NCBI RefSeq assembly: GCF_000730645.1
Contig: NZ_BBIU01000026.1
Location: 25,817 to 89,816 of the forward strand
Direction of reading: 5' to 3'
DNA: 64,000 nucleotides
Origin: Pseudomonas parafulva NBRC 16636 = DSM 17004
GTDB lineage: Bacteria > Pseudomonadota > Gammaproteobacteria > Pseudomonadales > Pseudomonadaceae
Shown here in pieces: positions 25,199 to 35,100 of the stretch. The position numbers and the translations under genes were made by a program. How positions within the stretch are numbered: position 1 is the first letter of the stretch; each line of letters begins with the position of its first letter. The notes beneath the pieces were generated by a model. That model worked only from the letters and a program-made list of their open reading frames with translations. It made no database searches and was not told where the DNA came from.

Positions 25199-26887
25199 AT
25201 GCAAGCCGACTTCTGGAACGACAAACGCCCGGCGGGCGTGCCCTCCACCATCGATCTTCACGCCTACAGCTCCGTGCTCGAAGTCTTCGAGCGCTCCTGC
25301 AAGCGCTTTGCCGATCGCCCCGCCTTCAGCAACCTGGGGGTGACGCTGACCTACGGCGACCTGGAGCGGCTATCGGCGGCATTCGCCACCTGGCTGCAGC
25401 AACACACCCGCCTGGAACCTGGCGACCGTATCGCGGTGCAGATGCCCAACGTGTTGCAGTACCCGATCGCCGTGTTCGGCGCCCTGCGCGCCGGGCTGAT
25501 CGTGGTCAACACCAACCCGCTGTACACCGAACGGGAGATGCGCCACCAGTTCAAGGACAGCGGTGCCCGCGCGCTGGTGTACCTGAACATGTTTGGCCAG
25601 CGCGTTCAGGCGGTGTTGCCCGATACCGGTATCGAATACCTGATCGAGGCGAAGATGGGCGACCTGTTGCCTACGGCCAAGGGGTGGCTGGTCAATACGG
25701 TGGTGGACAAGGTGAAGAAGATGGTGCCGGCCTACCATCTGCCCCAGGCCCTGTCATTCAAACAGGCGCTGCGCCAAGGGCGCGGTGGTTCACCGAAGGC
25801 TGTGCCGCTTGGCCTGGACGACATCGCGGTGCTGCAGTACACAGGCGGTACCACGGGCCTGGCCAAGGGCGCCATGCTCACCCACGGCAACCTGGTTGCC
25901 AACATGCTGCAGGTACTGGCGTGTTTCTCACAGCATGGGCCAGACGGCCAGAAGCTGCTCAAGGACGGCGAGGAAGTGATGATCGCCCCTTTGCCGCTGT
26001 ACCACATCTATGCGTTCACCGCGAATTGCATGTGCATGATGGTAACCGGCAACCACAACGTACTCATCACCAACCCACGGGACATTTCCGGCTTTATCAA
26101 GGAGTTGGGCAAGTGGCGGTTTTCCGCATTGCTAGGCCTCAACACCCTGTTCGTTGCCCTGATGGACCACCCTGGGTTCCGCCAACTGGACTTCTCGGCG
26201 CTGAAAGTCACCAACTCTGGCGGCACTGCCCTGGTCAAGGCCACGGCCGAGCGCTGGGAGCAACTGACCGGGTGTCGCATCGTCGAAGGCTACGGCCTTA
26301 CCGAAACCTCCCCTGTAGCCAGTACCAACCCTTATGGTCAACTGGCGCGGCTGGGGACGGTGGGTATCCCGGTGGCAGGTACTGCATTCAAGGTCATCGA
26401 CGACGAGGGCAACGAACTTCCGCTGGGTGAGCGGGGCGAGTTGTGCATCAAGGGGCCGCAGGTAATGAAGGGCTACTGGCAGCAGCCCGAAGCCACGGCC
26501 CAGGCGCTGGATGCCGATGGCTGGTTCAAGACAGGCGACATTGCCGTGATCGACCCGGACGGCTTTACCCGCATCGTCGACCGCAAGAAGGACATGATCA
26601 TCGTCTCGGGCTTCAACGTGTACCCCAACGAGGTGGAGGATGTGGTCATGGCCCACCCGCAGGTTGCCAGCTGCGCGGCCATCGGTGTGCCCGACGAGCG
26701 CTCCGGGGAGGCGGTCAAGCTGTTCGTAGTGCCCCGTGAGGGTGGCGTGAGCGTGGATGAGCTGAAGGCCTACTGCAAGGCCAACCTCACCGGTTACAAG
26801 GTGCCCAAGCACATTGTGCTGCGCGACGCGCTGCCGATGACGCCGGTTGGCAAGATCTTGCGCCGGGAACTGCGCGACGCCGGCTGA
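25199..26887 (+). CDS. fadD2: Long-chain fatty-acid-CoA ligase (first of tandem pair)
   Basis: The 562-aa ANL-family enzyme activates fatty acids to acyl-CoA through an acyl-AMP. Motifs present are YTGGTTGLAKGAM (ATP binding), GYGLTETSPVA, the W-F-K-T-G-D-I-A aspartate region and the C-terminal V-G-K-I-L-R-R-E-L lysine. GAGGAAC precedes the ATG. It is followed by a close homologue after 285 bases, the fadD2-fadD1 arrangement known in Pseudomonas. The 1/2 naming follows that order. It probably acts at the inner membrane surface. Confidence 0.9.
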   Translation: MQADFWNDKRPAGVPSTIDLHAYSSVLEVFERSCKRFADRPAFSNLGVTLTYGDLERLSAAFATWLQQHTRLEPGDRIAVQMPNVLQYPIAVFGALRAGLIVVNTNPLYTEREMRHQFKDSGARALVYLNMFGQRVQAVLPDTGIEYLIEAKMGDLLPTAKGWLVNTVVDKVKKMVPAYHLPQALSFKQALRQGRGGSPKAVPLGLDDIAVLQYTGGTTGLAKGAMLTHGNLVANMLQVLACFSQHGPDGQKLLKDGEEVMIAPLPLYHIYAFTANCMCMMVTGNHNVLITNPRDISGFIKELGKWRFSALLGLNTLFVALMDHPGFRQLDFSALKVTNSGGTALVKATAERWEQLTGCRIVEGYGLTETSPVASTNPYGQLARLGTVGIPVAGTAFKVIDDEGNELPLGERGELCIKGPQVMKGYWQQPEATAQALDADGWFKTGDIAVIDPDGFTRIVDRKKDMIIVSGFNVYPNEVEDVVMAHPQVASCAAIGVPDERSGEAVKLFVVPREGGVSVDELKAYCKANLTGYKVPKHIVLRDALPMTPVGKILRRELRDAG

Positions 26888-26978
26888 ACCGCAGGCATGC
26901 GGCAGGTTAGGGCGGCTTGGATGCTCTAGGCTGCCGCATACAGGTTTCAGAAGGCTGTCTAAAGTCACTCGCTCTGGA

Positions 26979-27015
26979 TGTGACCATAATTACCAAAATA
27001 GTCATTTTTGTGACC
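26979..27015. promoter_or_regulatory. Direct and inverted repeats upstream of fadD1
   Basis: TGTGACC occurs at 26979-26985 and 27009-27015, thirty bases apart, about three helical turns. The second copy is part of GTCA-N6-TGAC (27001-27014). The surrounding 26985-27010 stretch is AT-rich compared with the genome. This lies about 160-190 bases before the fadD1 start, in the 285-base fadD2-fadD1 gap. It may be a promoter or regulator site; which regulator is not clear. A PsrA-type GAAAC-GTTTC box was not seen. Confidence 0.4.
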
Positions 27016-27172
27016 TTTCGGCCTGTCGGAGCCTCTGGTCGACCCCAGGCAAAGCTGCTAATCTCGCCCCGTTTTCAGATGATCCGGTTTGCAACGCGCC
27101 GTCATCTCATATCAATAATAAGCGCCTCGATGCGCGAATCGAACTTCGCTGTTGCTGAAGGAGTGGGCTTGA

Positions 27173-28870
27173 ATGATCGACCATTTTTGGCAGGATAAGT
27201 ACCCAGCCGGGATAACGGCGGATATCGATCCGGACGAATTCCCCAGTATCCAGGCGGTACTCAAGCAATCCTGCCAGCGCTTCGCCGACAAACCGGCCTT
27301 CAGCAACCTGGGCAAGACGATCACCTATGGCGAAATGTATGCGCTGTCAGGTGCGTTCGCGGCCTGGCTGCAACAGCATACCGACCTCAAGCCCGGTGAC
27401 CGTATCGCCGTGCAGTTGCCCAACGTGCTCCAGTACCCTGTGGCCGTGTTCGGTGCCATGCGTGCAGGGCTGATCGTGGTCAACACCAACCCGCTGTACA
27501 CCGCGCGGGAAATGGAACACCAGTTCAACGATTCCGGTGCCAAGGCGCTGGTATGCCTGGCCAACATGGCCCACCTGGCCGAGAAGGTGGTGCCCAAGAC
27601 CCAGGTCAGGCACGTGATCGTCACCGAGGTGGCCGACTTGCTGCCACCGATCAAGCGGCTGCTGATCAACAGCGTCATCAAGTATGTGAAGAAGATGGTG
27701 CCGGCCTACCACCTGCCTCAGGCCGTGCGCTTCAACGACGCCATCGCCCTGGGCAAGGGCCAGCCGGTGGTTGAAGCCAACCCGCAGGCCCATGACGTGG
27801 CGGTGCTGCAGTACACCGGCGGTACCACGGGCGTGGCCAAGGGTGCGATGCTCACCCACCGCAACCTGGTGGCCAACATGCTGCAGTGCAGGGCCCTGAT
27901 GGGGGCCAACCTGCATGAAGGCTGCGAAATCCTCATTACCCCGCTGCCGCTGTACCACATCTACGCCTTTACCTTCCATTGCATGGCCATGATGCTCATC
28001 GGCAACCACAACGTGCTCATCAGCAATCCGCGGGACCTGCCGGCGATGGTCAAGGAGCTGGGCAAATGGAAGTTCACCGGTTTTGTCGGCCTCAATACCC
28101 TGTTCGTGGCCCTGTGCAACAGTGATGCCTTCCGCAGCCTGGACTTCTCCGCCCTGAAAATTACCCTGTCTGGCGGCATGGCCTTGCAACTGAGCGTGGC
28201 CGAGCGCTGGAAGGCCGTTACGGGGTGCGCCATTTGCGAGGGGTACGGCATGACCGAAACCAGCCCTGTGGCGGCGGTGAACCCGGCCCAGGCCAACCAG
28301 GTGGGCACCATTGGCATTCCGGTACCGTCCACCCTGTGCAAGATCATCGACGACGCGGGCAATGAGTTGCCGCTGGGCGAGGTGGGGGAGTTGTGTGTGA
28401 AGGGCCCGCAGGTAATGAAGGGCTACTGGCAGCGCGAAGACGCCACTGCCGAAATACTGGACAGCGAAGGCTGGCTGAAAACCGGCGACATCGCCTTGAT
28501 CCAGCCAGACGGCTACATGCGTATCGTTGACCGCAAGAAAGACATGATTCTGGTGTCGGGTTTCAACGTCTACCCCAACGAGCTGGAGGACGTGCTGGTG
28601 GCGTTGCCGGGCGTGTCCCAGTGCGCGGCCATCGGTATACCGGACGAGAAGTCCGGCGAAGTGATCAAGATGTTCATCGTGGTCAAGCCGGGCATGACCC
28701 TGACCAAGGAGCAGGTGATGGAGCACATGCGCGCCAATGTCACCGGCTATAAAGTGCCCCGCCAGATCGAGTTCCGCGATGTGCTGCCTACCACCAACGT
28801 GGGCAAGATCCTGCGCCGCGAGTTACGTGACGAAGAGCTGAAAAAACAAGGTTTGAAGAAGACCGCCTGA
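27173..28870 (+). CDS. fadD1: Long-chain fatty-acid-CoA ligase (second of tandem pair)
   Basis: The 565-aa protein is strongly similar along its length to the preceding FadD. It has YTGGTTGVAKGAM, GYGMTETSPVA, W-L-K-T-G-D-I-A and the V-G-K-I-L-R-R-E-L lysine motif. GAAGGAG lies upstream of the ATG. It has its own 285-base upstream region with operator-like repeats, so it may be expressed separately from fadD2. The pair probably divides chain-length range or conditions, as I recall from P. aeruginosa, where FadD1 prefers long and FadD2 shorter chains. Confidence 0.92.
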   Translation: MIDHFWQDKYPAGITADIDPDEFPSIQAVLKQSCQRFADKPAFSNLGKTITYGEMYALSGAFAAWLQQHTDLKPGDRIAVQLPNVLQYPVAVFGAMRAGLIVVNTNPLYTAREMEHQFNDSGAKALVCLANMAHLAEKVVPKTQVRHVIVTEVADLLPPIKRLLINSVIKYVKKMVPAYHLPQAVRFNDAIALGKGQPVVEANPQAHDVAVLQYTGGTTGVAKGAMLTHRNLVANMLQCRALMGANLHEGCEILITPLPLYHIYAFTFHCMAMMLIGNHNVLISNPRDLPAMVKELGKWKFTGFVGLNTLFVALCNSDAFRSLDFSALKITLSGGMALQLSVAERWKAVTGCAICEGYGMTETSPVAAVNPAQANQVGTIGIPVPSTLCKIIDDAGNELPLGEVGELCVKGPQVMKGYWQREDATAEILDSEGWLKTGDIALIQPDGYMRIVDRKKDMILVSGFNVYPNELEDVLVALPGVSQCAAIGIPDEKSGEVIKMFIVVKPGMTLTKEQVMEHMRANVTGYKVPRQIEFRDVLPTTNVGKILRRELRDEELKKQGLKKTA

Positions 28871-28921
28871 GCCTTAAACGCCGTTGGTAGGGTAACGGCT
28901 CAGGGCGCAGATGGGGATCGA

Positions 28922-28938
28922 GGGCTGCTTCGCAGCCC
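28922..28938. terminator. GC hairpin after fadD1
   Basis: GGGCTGC at 28922-28928 pairs with GCAGCCC at 28932-28938 around a TTC loop. A wider pair (GATCGA at about 28917 and TCGATC near 28948) brackets it. It lies between convergent fadD1 and puuB-type genes and matches a frequent P. putida terminator style, without a U-run. Confidence 0.6.
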
Positions 28939-28950
28939 ATCGCCCTTCGA

Positions 28951-30258
28951 TCAGCGCAATCTCTCCAGCATCTGGTAGTACCACATGCCTGCTGCCAGCA
29001 GCGGGTTGCCCAGCAAGTCCCCCATCGGCACACGCACATGCTTGCACTGGGCAAAGGTATCGAACCGTTCCAGCGTACCGGTCAACGCCTCGGCCATGAT
29101 TTCACCCATGATGTGGCTGGTGGCAATACCGTGCCCCGAGTACCCCTGGCAGTACCAGACGTTGCCCGACAGCTTGCCCAGTTGTGGAATGCGGTTCACC
29201 ACAATGCCCATGGCGCAGCTCCACTGGAACTCGATGGGTACGCCTTTCAACGCCGGGAACGTGCGCTCGATACAAGGCCGCAACTCACCTTCGATATCCC
29301 GCGAGTCCCGCCCGGAATAATTGGCACCGCCGCCGAATAACAGCCGTTTGTCCGCGGTCAGCCGGTAGTAGTCGAGCACGAAGCGGCAGTCATACACGGC
29401 CAGGTCCTGCGGGTTGATCTGCTCGGCCAGCTCGCCCAGCGGCGCCGTGGTGACGATGCCGCCCATGGCCGGGAAAATCTTGCCCTTGAGCTGGCGCTTT
29501 TCAAGCGTGTGGTACACGTCCCCGGCCAGCATCACCTGGCGCGCTTCCACCCGGCCATGGGCGGTGACCACTGCCGGGCGCGGGCCGTGCACGATGTCCA
29601 GCACCTCGGAGTTTTCGAACACCAGCGCGCCCAGGCCATGGGCAGCCCGTGCTTCGCCCAGGCACAGGTTGAGCGGGTGCAGGTGCAGGTTGCGCAGGTT
29701 TTTCAGCGCCCCCAGGTACAGCGGGCTTTGCAGGTGGTCTGCCACGGCGGCCTGGTCGAGCATGTGCACCTGATCGCCCATGCCCCGGCGCTGGGCCTCG
29801 GCCTGGAACGCATGCAACTCCCGCAGGTGCGATGGCTTCATGGCCGCGTGCAGGTGGCCATGCTTGAGGTCGCAATCGATACCGTAGCGCGCCACGCGCT
29901 GCTCGATGATCTGGTGCCCGCGCCAGCGCAGGTGCCAGATGAAGTCGTCCACCTCGGCGCCCAGGTGCTGGCGCATTTGCGAACGCATGGCTTCGTCGCC
30001 AGACAGGCTGCCAGTGACCTGGCCGCCATTGCGCCCGCTGGCGCCCCAGCCAATGCGGTGGGTTTCGATGATGGCGACCTTCAGGCCGCGCTCGGCCAGC
30101 TCCACGGCGGTGGCCACACCGGTGAAGCCACCGCCGATGATCGCCACGTCCACCTGCACCGTGCCCTGAAGCTGGGGGTACTGCGTGTGGTCGTTGAGGG
30201 TGGCGCTGTAGTAGGACGGTGCGCGCTGCGCCGGGCCCTTGTTCAATGCTGCATTCAT
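28951..30258 (-). CDS. puuB: Gamma-glutamylputrescine oxidase-like FAD enzyme
   Basis: This 435-aa DAO-family flavoenzyme has the FAD dinucleotide fold near residues 37-65 (VAIIGGGFTGVATA), GWGASGRNGGQ and the C-terminal YCQGYSGHGIATSHIMGE. It likely oxidises gamma-glutamylated polyamines after the synthetase step. AAGGA precedes the ATG. The glutamine-synthetase-like gene lies directly upstream (24-base gap), forming a puuA-puuB type operon. P. putida has several such sets, so the exact substrate (putrescine, spermidine or an amine) is uncertain. Confidence 0.82.
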   Translation of the reverse strand: MNAALNKGPAQRAPSYYSATLNDHTQYPQLQGTVQVDVAIIGGGFTGVATAVELAERGLKVAIIETHRIGWGASGRNGGQVTGSLSGDEAMRSQMRQHLGAEVDDFIWHLRWRGHQIIEQRVARYGIDCDLKHGHLHAAMKPSHLRELHAFQAEAQRRGMGDQVHMLDQAAVADHLQSPLYLGALKNLRNLHLHPLNLCLGEARAAHGLGALVFENSEVLDIVHGPRPAVVTAHGRVEARQVMLAGDVYHTLEKRQLKGKIFPAMGGIVTTAPLGELAEQINPQDLAVYDCRFVLDYYRLTADKRLLFGGGANYSGRDSRDIEGELRPCIERTFPALKGVPIEFQWSCAMGIVVNRIPQLGKLSGNVWYCQGYSGHGIATSHIMGEIMAEALTGTLERFDTFAQCKHVRVPMGDLLGNPLLAAGMWYYQMLERLR

Positions 30259-30282
30259 GGCAATTCCTTGTTTGATGGGGGC

Positions 30283-31647
30283 TCAGGCCTGGTGCAGGTA
30301 CCAGCGCCAGTCCTGCTCGCTGACTTCGGCCATGAACTGGCGGTACTCGGCGCGCTTGACCTTCAGGTACACGTCAAGGAACTGCTCGCCAAGCGCCTGC
30401 TGGGCCCAACGTGAATGCTGCAGGGCATCGAGGGCGGTCAGCCAGTCGGTAGGCAGGTGTTCGGTGGCCTGGGCATAGCCGTTGCCTTGCACCGGCGCGC
30501 CCGGGTCGAGCTGCTCGCGGATACCGCAGTGGGTGGCGGCGAGGATCGCCGCGGCAGCCAGGTAGGGGTTGGCATCGGCACCGCAGATCCGGTGCTCCAC
30601 GTGCCGGCTGGCCGCAGGGCCTCCCGGCACCCGCAGGCTCACTGTGCGGTTGTCGACACCCCAGGTAGGGGCCAGCGGCGCATAGCTGTTGGCCTGAAAA
30701 CGCCGGAACGAGTTGGCGTTGGGGCAGAACAGCAGCAGCGAATCACGCAGGTGGCGCAGCATGCCGGCGATGGCCTGGCGCAGCAGTGGGGTGCCGGCCT
30801 TGTCCTCACTGGCAAACAGATTATGGCCGGCGTCATCGGCCAGGCTCAGGTGCATGTGCATGCCGGTGCCGGCCAGTTGCGCGAACGGCTTGGCCATGAA
30901 GCAGGCCTGCATGCCGTGGGCATGGGCCACACCTTTCACCAGGCGTTTGTAGCGTACCGCCTGGTCCATGGCCTGCAGCGCTTCACCGTGCTCCAGGGTG
31001 ATTTCCACTTGCCCAGGGGCGTACTCCGAAATCGCTGTACGCGCCGGAATGCCTTGGGCCTTGCAGGCTGCATACAGGTCGGCCAGAAACGGCTCGATCT
31101 GCTCCAGCTCGCGCAGCCCGTATACCTGCGTGGTGCGCGGTCGGCCGCCGTCCGTGTCCCGTGCAGGCTGGGGGCGGCCTTGGGCATCGGGCTGCTGGTC
31201 GAGCAGGTAGAACTCCAGTTCGCAGGCCATCACCGGGTGATAGCCGTCGGCCTTGAGTGCCTCGACAGTGCGTACCAGCACATGGCGCGGGTCGGCGACG
31301 CTGGCAGGCAGGCCGTCGTCGGGGTGCATGCTCACCTGCACCGCAGCGGTGGGTATGCGCCGCCAAGGCAGGCGCACCAGGCTGTTCTCCAGGGGGTAGG
31401 CACGGCAGTCGATGTCGCCCACGTCCCACACCAGGCCGGAGTTCTCCACGTCATCGCCATTGAGGGTCAGGCCCAGGATAGTGCTGGGTAGTGGGCGGCC
31501 GCTCTGGTACACGGCCAGCAGTTCATCGCGGTGCAGCAGCTTGCCGCGGGGCACGCCATTGGCGTCGAGGATGAACAGCTCGAACAGTTCGATATCGGGG
31601 TTGTCGGCCAGAAAACGGTTGGCCTGCTCTACAGGGGCAAAGTGCAT
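30283..31647 (-). CDS. puuA: Gamma-glutamylpolyamine synthetase (GlnA-like)
   Basis: The 454-aa protein is a glutamine-synthetase family member. It has a short N-terminal beta-grasp region, then MACELEFYLLD, the SYAPLAPTWGVDNRTVSLR ATP/Mg region and HRICGADANPYLAAAAILA. It joins glutamate to polyamines or amines using ATP. The start MHFAPVEQANRF at 31647 is chosen by family length; the ribosome site before it is weak. It is co-directional with puuB. PuuA-type proteins differ from GlnA in lacking the adenylylation-site tyrosine context, which fits here. Confidence 0.83.
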   Translation of the reverse strand: MHFAPVEQANRFLADNPDIELFELFILDANGVPRGKLLHRDELLAVYQSGRPLPSTILGLTLNGDDVENSGLVWDVGDIDCRAYPLENSLVRLPWRRIPTAAVQVSMHPDDGLPASVADPRHVLVRTVEALKADGYHPVMACELEFYLLDQQPDAQGRPQPARDTDGGRPRTTQVYGLRELEQIEPFLADLYAACKAQGIPARTAISEYAPGQVEITLEHGEALQAMDQAVRYKRLVKGVAHAHGMQACFMAKPFAQLAGTGMHMHLSLADDAGHNLFASEDKAGTPLLRQAIAGMLRHLRDSLLLFCPNANSFRRFQANSYAPLAPTWGVDNRTVSLRVPGGPAASRHVEHRICGADANPYLAAAAILAATHCGIREQLDPGAPVQGNGYAQATEHLPTDWLTALDALQHSRWAQQALGEQFLDVYLKVKRAEYRQFMAEVSEQDWRWYLHQA

Positions 31648-31732
31648 GATGAAGTCGCTCGCGGGCGCACGGGGCCGCCGCGCTGGCAAGCGGCCCAACT
31701 GAGTCAATCGGCCAGGGTGTGGCCGGTTTGGG

Positions 31733-31897
31733 TCACAGAGGCGTAAGCGAGGTATCCGGCGGGCGGGCGTGACGGCAGTGCCACAAGGCCCAGAAGGCGA
31801 GGATGACATGCACCAGCGGATTTTCCCCGGCACGGCGCCTGGCCTTCGGCAGCGAAGGGCGGGGCGATGGCGGGTTGCTGGGCTGGAACGGGGTCAT
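31733..31897 (-). CDS. Possible small membrane protein upstream of puuA
   Basis: A 54-codon frame starts at ATG 31897 and ends with TGA at 31733-31735. The first 26 residues are Pro, Ser and Arg rich, then PLVHVILAFWALWHC forms one hydrophobic segment. AAAGG lies close to the ATG with tight spacing. It is on the same strand as puuA, 85 bases upstream. It could be real or chance; it has no family I recognise. Confidence 0.3.
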   Translation of the reverse strand: MTPFQPSNPPSPRPSLPKARRRAGENPLVHVILAFWALWHCRHARPPDTSLTPL

Positions 31898-32087
31898 GCC
31901 TTTGATACTCACATGCGGTGTTGGGGTGATTAAAGCAGTGAATGGCGACCTTTACGTTGGGCATGGCTAAACATTCAGGCTGGCTGGGCGGCACCGTGTG
32001 GGGACCGGTTCAGCCGCGAAAGGGCCTGTACAGGCAGCAGAAAACCCGCAAATCTGCGACAATCCACCCACTTTCCGCATGCCGATC
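31898..32087. other. Divergent intergenic region before hrpA
   Basis: This is the remaining part of the roughly 480-base gap between puuA and hrpA, once the possible small ORF is set aside. I see no strong hairpin, no clear sigma-70 pair and no repeat longer than eight bases. It probably holds promoters for both directions. A short leader ORF follows at 32088-32129. Confidence 0.4.
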
Positions 32088-32129
32088 ATGAAAAAGCAGG
32101 CTCACCTGCATCACTCAAAAGCCCCATGA
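32088..32129 (+). other. Leader mini-ORF overlapping the hrpA start
   Basis: ATG at 32088 (or in frame at 32079) reads MKKQAHLHHSKAP and stops at TGA 32127-32129, which overlaps the hrpA ATG in ATGA. The hrpA start lacks a good Shine-Dalgarno site, so coupling from this mini-ORF is possible. The mini-ORF itself also lacks a strong site. It contains three His in the last eight residues. Confidence 0.25.
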
Positions 32130-35100
32130 CTGACCACGCCATCGACAAACTGCTGCAAAACCTCGACCACGCCATGATTGCCGACCGCCATCGCCTGCGC
32201 CGGCAAATGCACGAACTGCGCAAGCGCCCCGATGAGGCAAAGCTGGCGCAATGGGTGGACAAAGTGCAGGCCTCCTGCGCCCAGGCCACCGCGCGCCAGC
32301 AAAGCGTGCCTACGGTGCGCTACGACGACAACCTGCCCATCGCGGCCAAGCGCGATGAAATCAAGAAGGCGCTGGCCGAGCATCAGGTGCTGGTGATTGC
32401 CGGCGAAACCGGGTCGGGCAAAACCACCCAGTTGCCCAAGATCTGCCTGGAACTGGGCCGCGGCAGCCATGGCCTGATCGCCCACACCCAGCCGCGCCGT
32501 ATTGCTGCGCGCAGTGTGGCGGCCCGGGTGGCCGAGGAACTCGGCACGCCGCTGGGCGGCCTGGTGGGTTACCAGGTGCGGTTCGAGGACCAGAGCGATG
32601 CCAACACGCTGGTCAAGCTGATGACCGACGGTATTCTGCTGGCTGAAACCCAGCATGACCGCTTTCTGGAGCGCTACGACACCATCATCGTCGACGAAGC
32701 CCACGAACGCAGCCTGAACATCGACTTCCTGCTTGGCTACCTCAAGACCCTGCTGCACCGCCGCCCCGAGCTGAAACTGATCATCACCTCGGCGACCATC
32801 GACCTGGAGCGCTTCTCCAGGCACTTCGACGGTGCGCCGATCATCGAGGTGTCCGGGCGCACCTACCCAGTGGACACCTGGTACCGGCCGCTGACCAGTG
32901 AGCAGGACGAGGAAGGCAACCGGATCGAGGACGACCTCACCGTCGACCAGGCCATCCTCGCCACCCTGGACGAGTTGGCCCAGCATGAGCGCGCCGAAGG
33001 CAAGGGGCCAGGCGATGTGCTGATCTTTTTGCCGGGCGAGCGGGAGATTCGCGACGCCGCGGAGATCCTGCGCAAGGCCCAGTTGCGCCACACCGAGATT
33101 CTGCCGCTTTACGCCCGGCTGTCGCCGGCCGAGCAGCAGCGCATCTTCCAGCCCCACACCGGGCGCCGGGTGGTACTGGCCACCAACGTTGCGGAAACCT
33201 CGCTGACCGTGCCCGGCATACGCTATGTGATCGATACCGGCACCGCGCGTATCAGCCGTTACAGCTACCGCGCCAAGGTGCAGCGCCTGCCCATCGAGGC
33301 GGTGTCCCAGGCCAGCGCCAACCAGCGCAAGGGCCGCTGTGGCCGGGTGGAACCAGGCATCTGTGTGCGCCTCTACAGCGAAGAGGATTTCAACAGCCGG
33401 CCGGCGTTTACCGACCCGGAGATTCTGCGCACCAACCTGGCGGCGGTGATCCTGCAGATGCTGCACCTGCGCCTGGGCGCCATCGATGCGTTCCCGTTCA
33501 TCGAGCCACCCGATGGCAAGGCCATCAGCGACGGTTTCAACCTGTTGCAGGAACTGTCGGCGGTCAACCGCGAGAACCAGCTCACGCCCATCGGCCGCCA
33601 GCTGGCACGCTTGCCCATCGACCCGCGCCTGGGCCGCATGCTGCTCGAGGGTGCACGCCTGGGTAGCCTGCAGGAAGTGCTCATCGTCACCAGTGCGCTG
33701 TCGGTACAAGACCCGCGCGAGCGCCCGCCTGAGCGCCAGCAAGCGGCAGACCAGGCGCACGCCCAGTGGAAGGATGTGGATTCGGACTTTGCTGCACTGG
33801 TGAACCTGTGGCGCGGGTTCGAGGAACAACGCCAGGCCTTGACCGCCAACCCGTTGCGCAACTGGTGCCGCAAGCAGTTCCTGAATTACCTGCGCTTGCG
33901 TGAGTGGCGCGATGCCCATCGGCAGTTGGCGCTGATCTGCCGCGAGCTGCAATTGACGGTAAACAAAGAACCGTGTGACTACCCGAAGATGCACAAGGCC
34001 ATCCTCAGTGGCCTGCTCAGCCAGATTGGCCACAAGACCGAAGACGGTGACTACCAGGGGGCACGTCAGCGGCGCTTCTGGGTGCACCCGTCCTCGGGCC
34101 TGGGGCGCAAGCGCCCGCAGTGGGTGATGGCGGCTGAGCTGGTGGAAACCACCAAGCTGTATGCGCGGGTGGTTGCCCGTATCGAGCCGGACTGGATCGA
34201 ACCCCTGGCAGGGCACCTGATCAAGAAGAACCACTTCGAACCCCATTGGGAGAAGAAGCGCGGGCAAGTGGTGGCCTACGAGCAGATCACCCTGTACGGC
34301 TTGATCCTGGTAGGGCGCCGGCCGGTTCACTTTGGCCCCATCGACCCTGTCGCATCGCGCGAGCTGTTCATCCGTGAGGGCCTGGTGGGCGGCGAGATCC
34401 AGTCCCGGGCCAAGTGCCTGGCGGCCAACAAGCGCCTGCTTGAAGAATTGGATGAACTGGAAGCCAAGGCCCGGCGCCGGGACATTCTGGCAGACGAAGA
34501 AACGCTGTACGGGTTTTACGAAGCGCGCCTGCCAGCCGAGATCCACCAGGCCGCCACGTTCGACAGCTGGTACCGCATGGGCAGCCAGAAGGATGCCAAC
34601 CTGCTGATCATGCGCGAGGAAGACGTACTGGCCCGTGAGGCCAGTGAAGTTACCGCTGCGCAGTACCCCGACAGCCTGCAGGTGGGCGAACTGCGCCTGC
34701 CGCTGAGCTACCACTTCGAGCCGGGCCACGCCCGCGATGGCGTGACCGTGCGGGTGCCGGCACCGCTGCTGCCCAGCCTGCCGGGCGAGCGCCTGGAATG
34801 GCTGGTGCCCGGTTTGCTGGAGGCCAAGTGCGTGGCACTGGTGCGCAACCTGCCCAAGGCCCTGCGCAAGAACTTCGTGCCGGTGCCCGACTTCGTCAAG
34901 GCCGCGCTGGCGCGCATGGCCTTCGGCCAGGGTGCGCTGCCCCAGGCCCTTGGCCATGAACTGCTGCGCATGACCGGTGCGCGGGTGTCGGACGAGGCCT
35001 GGGAGGAGTCGATCAACCTGGTCGAAGGCCACTTGCGCATGAACATCGAAGTGGTCGACGGCCAGGGCAAGTTCCTGGGCGAAGGCCGTGACCTGGCCGA

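Noticed and set aside
27347..28726. 459-codon - strand frame over fadD1
   Set aside because: High His and Gln content without a domain; antisense shadow of a certain gene.
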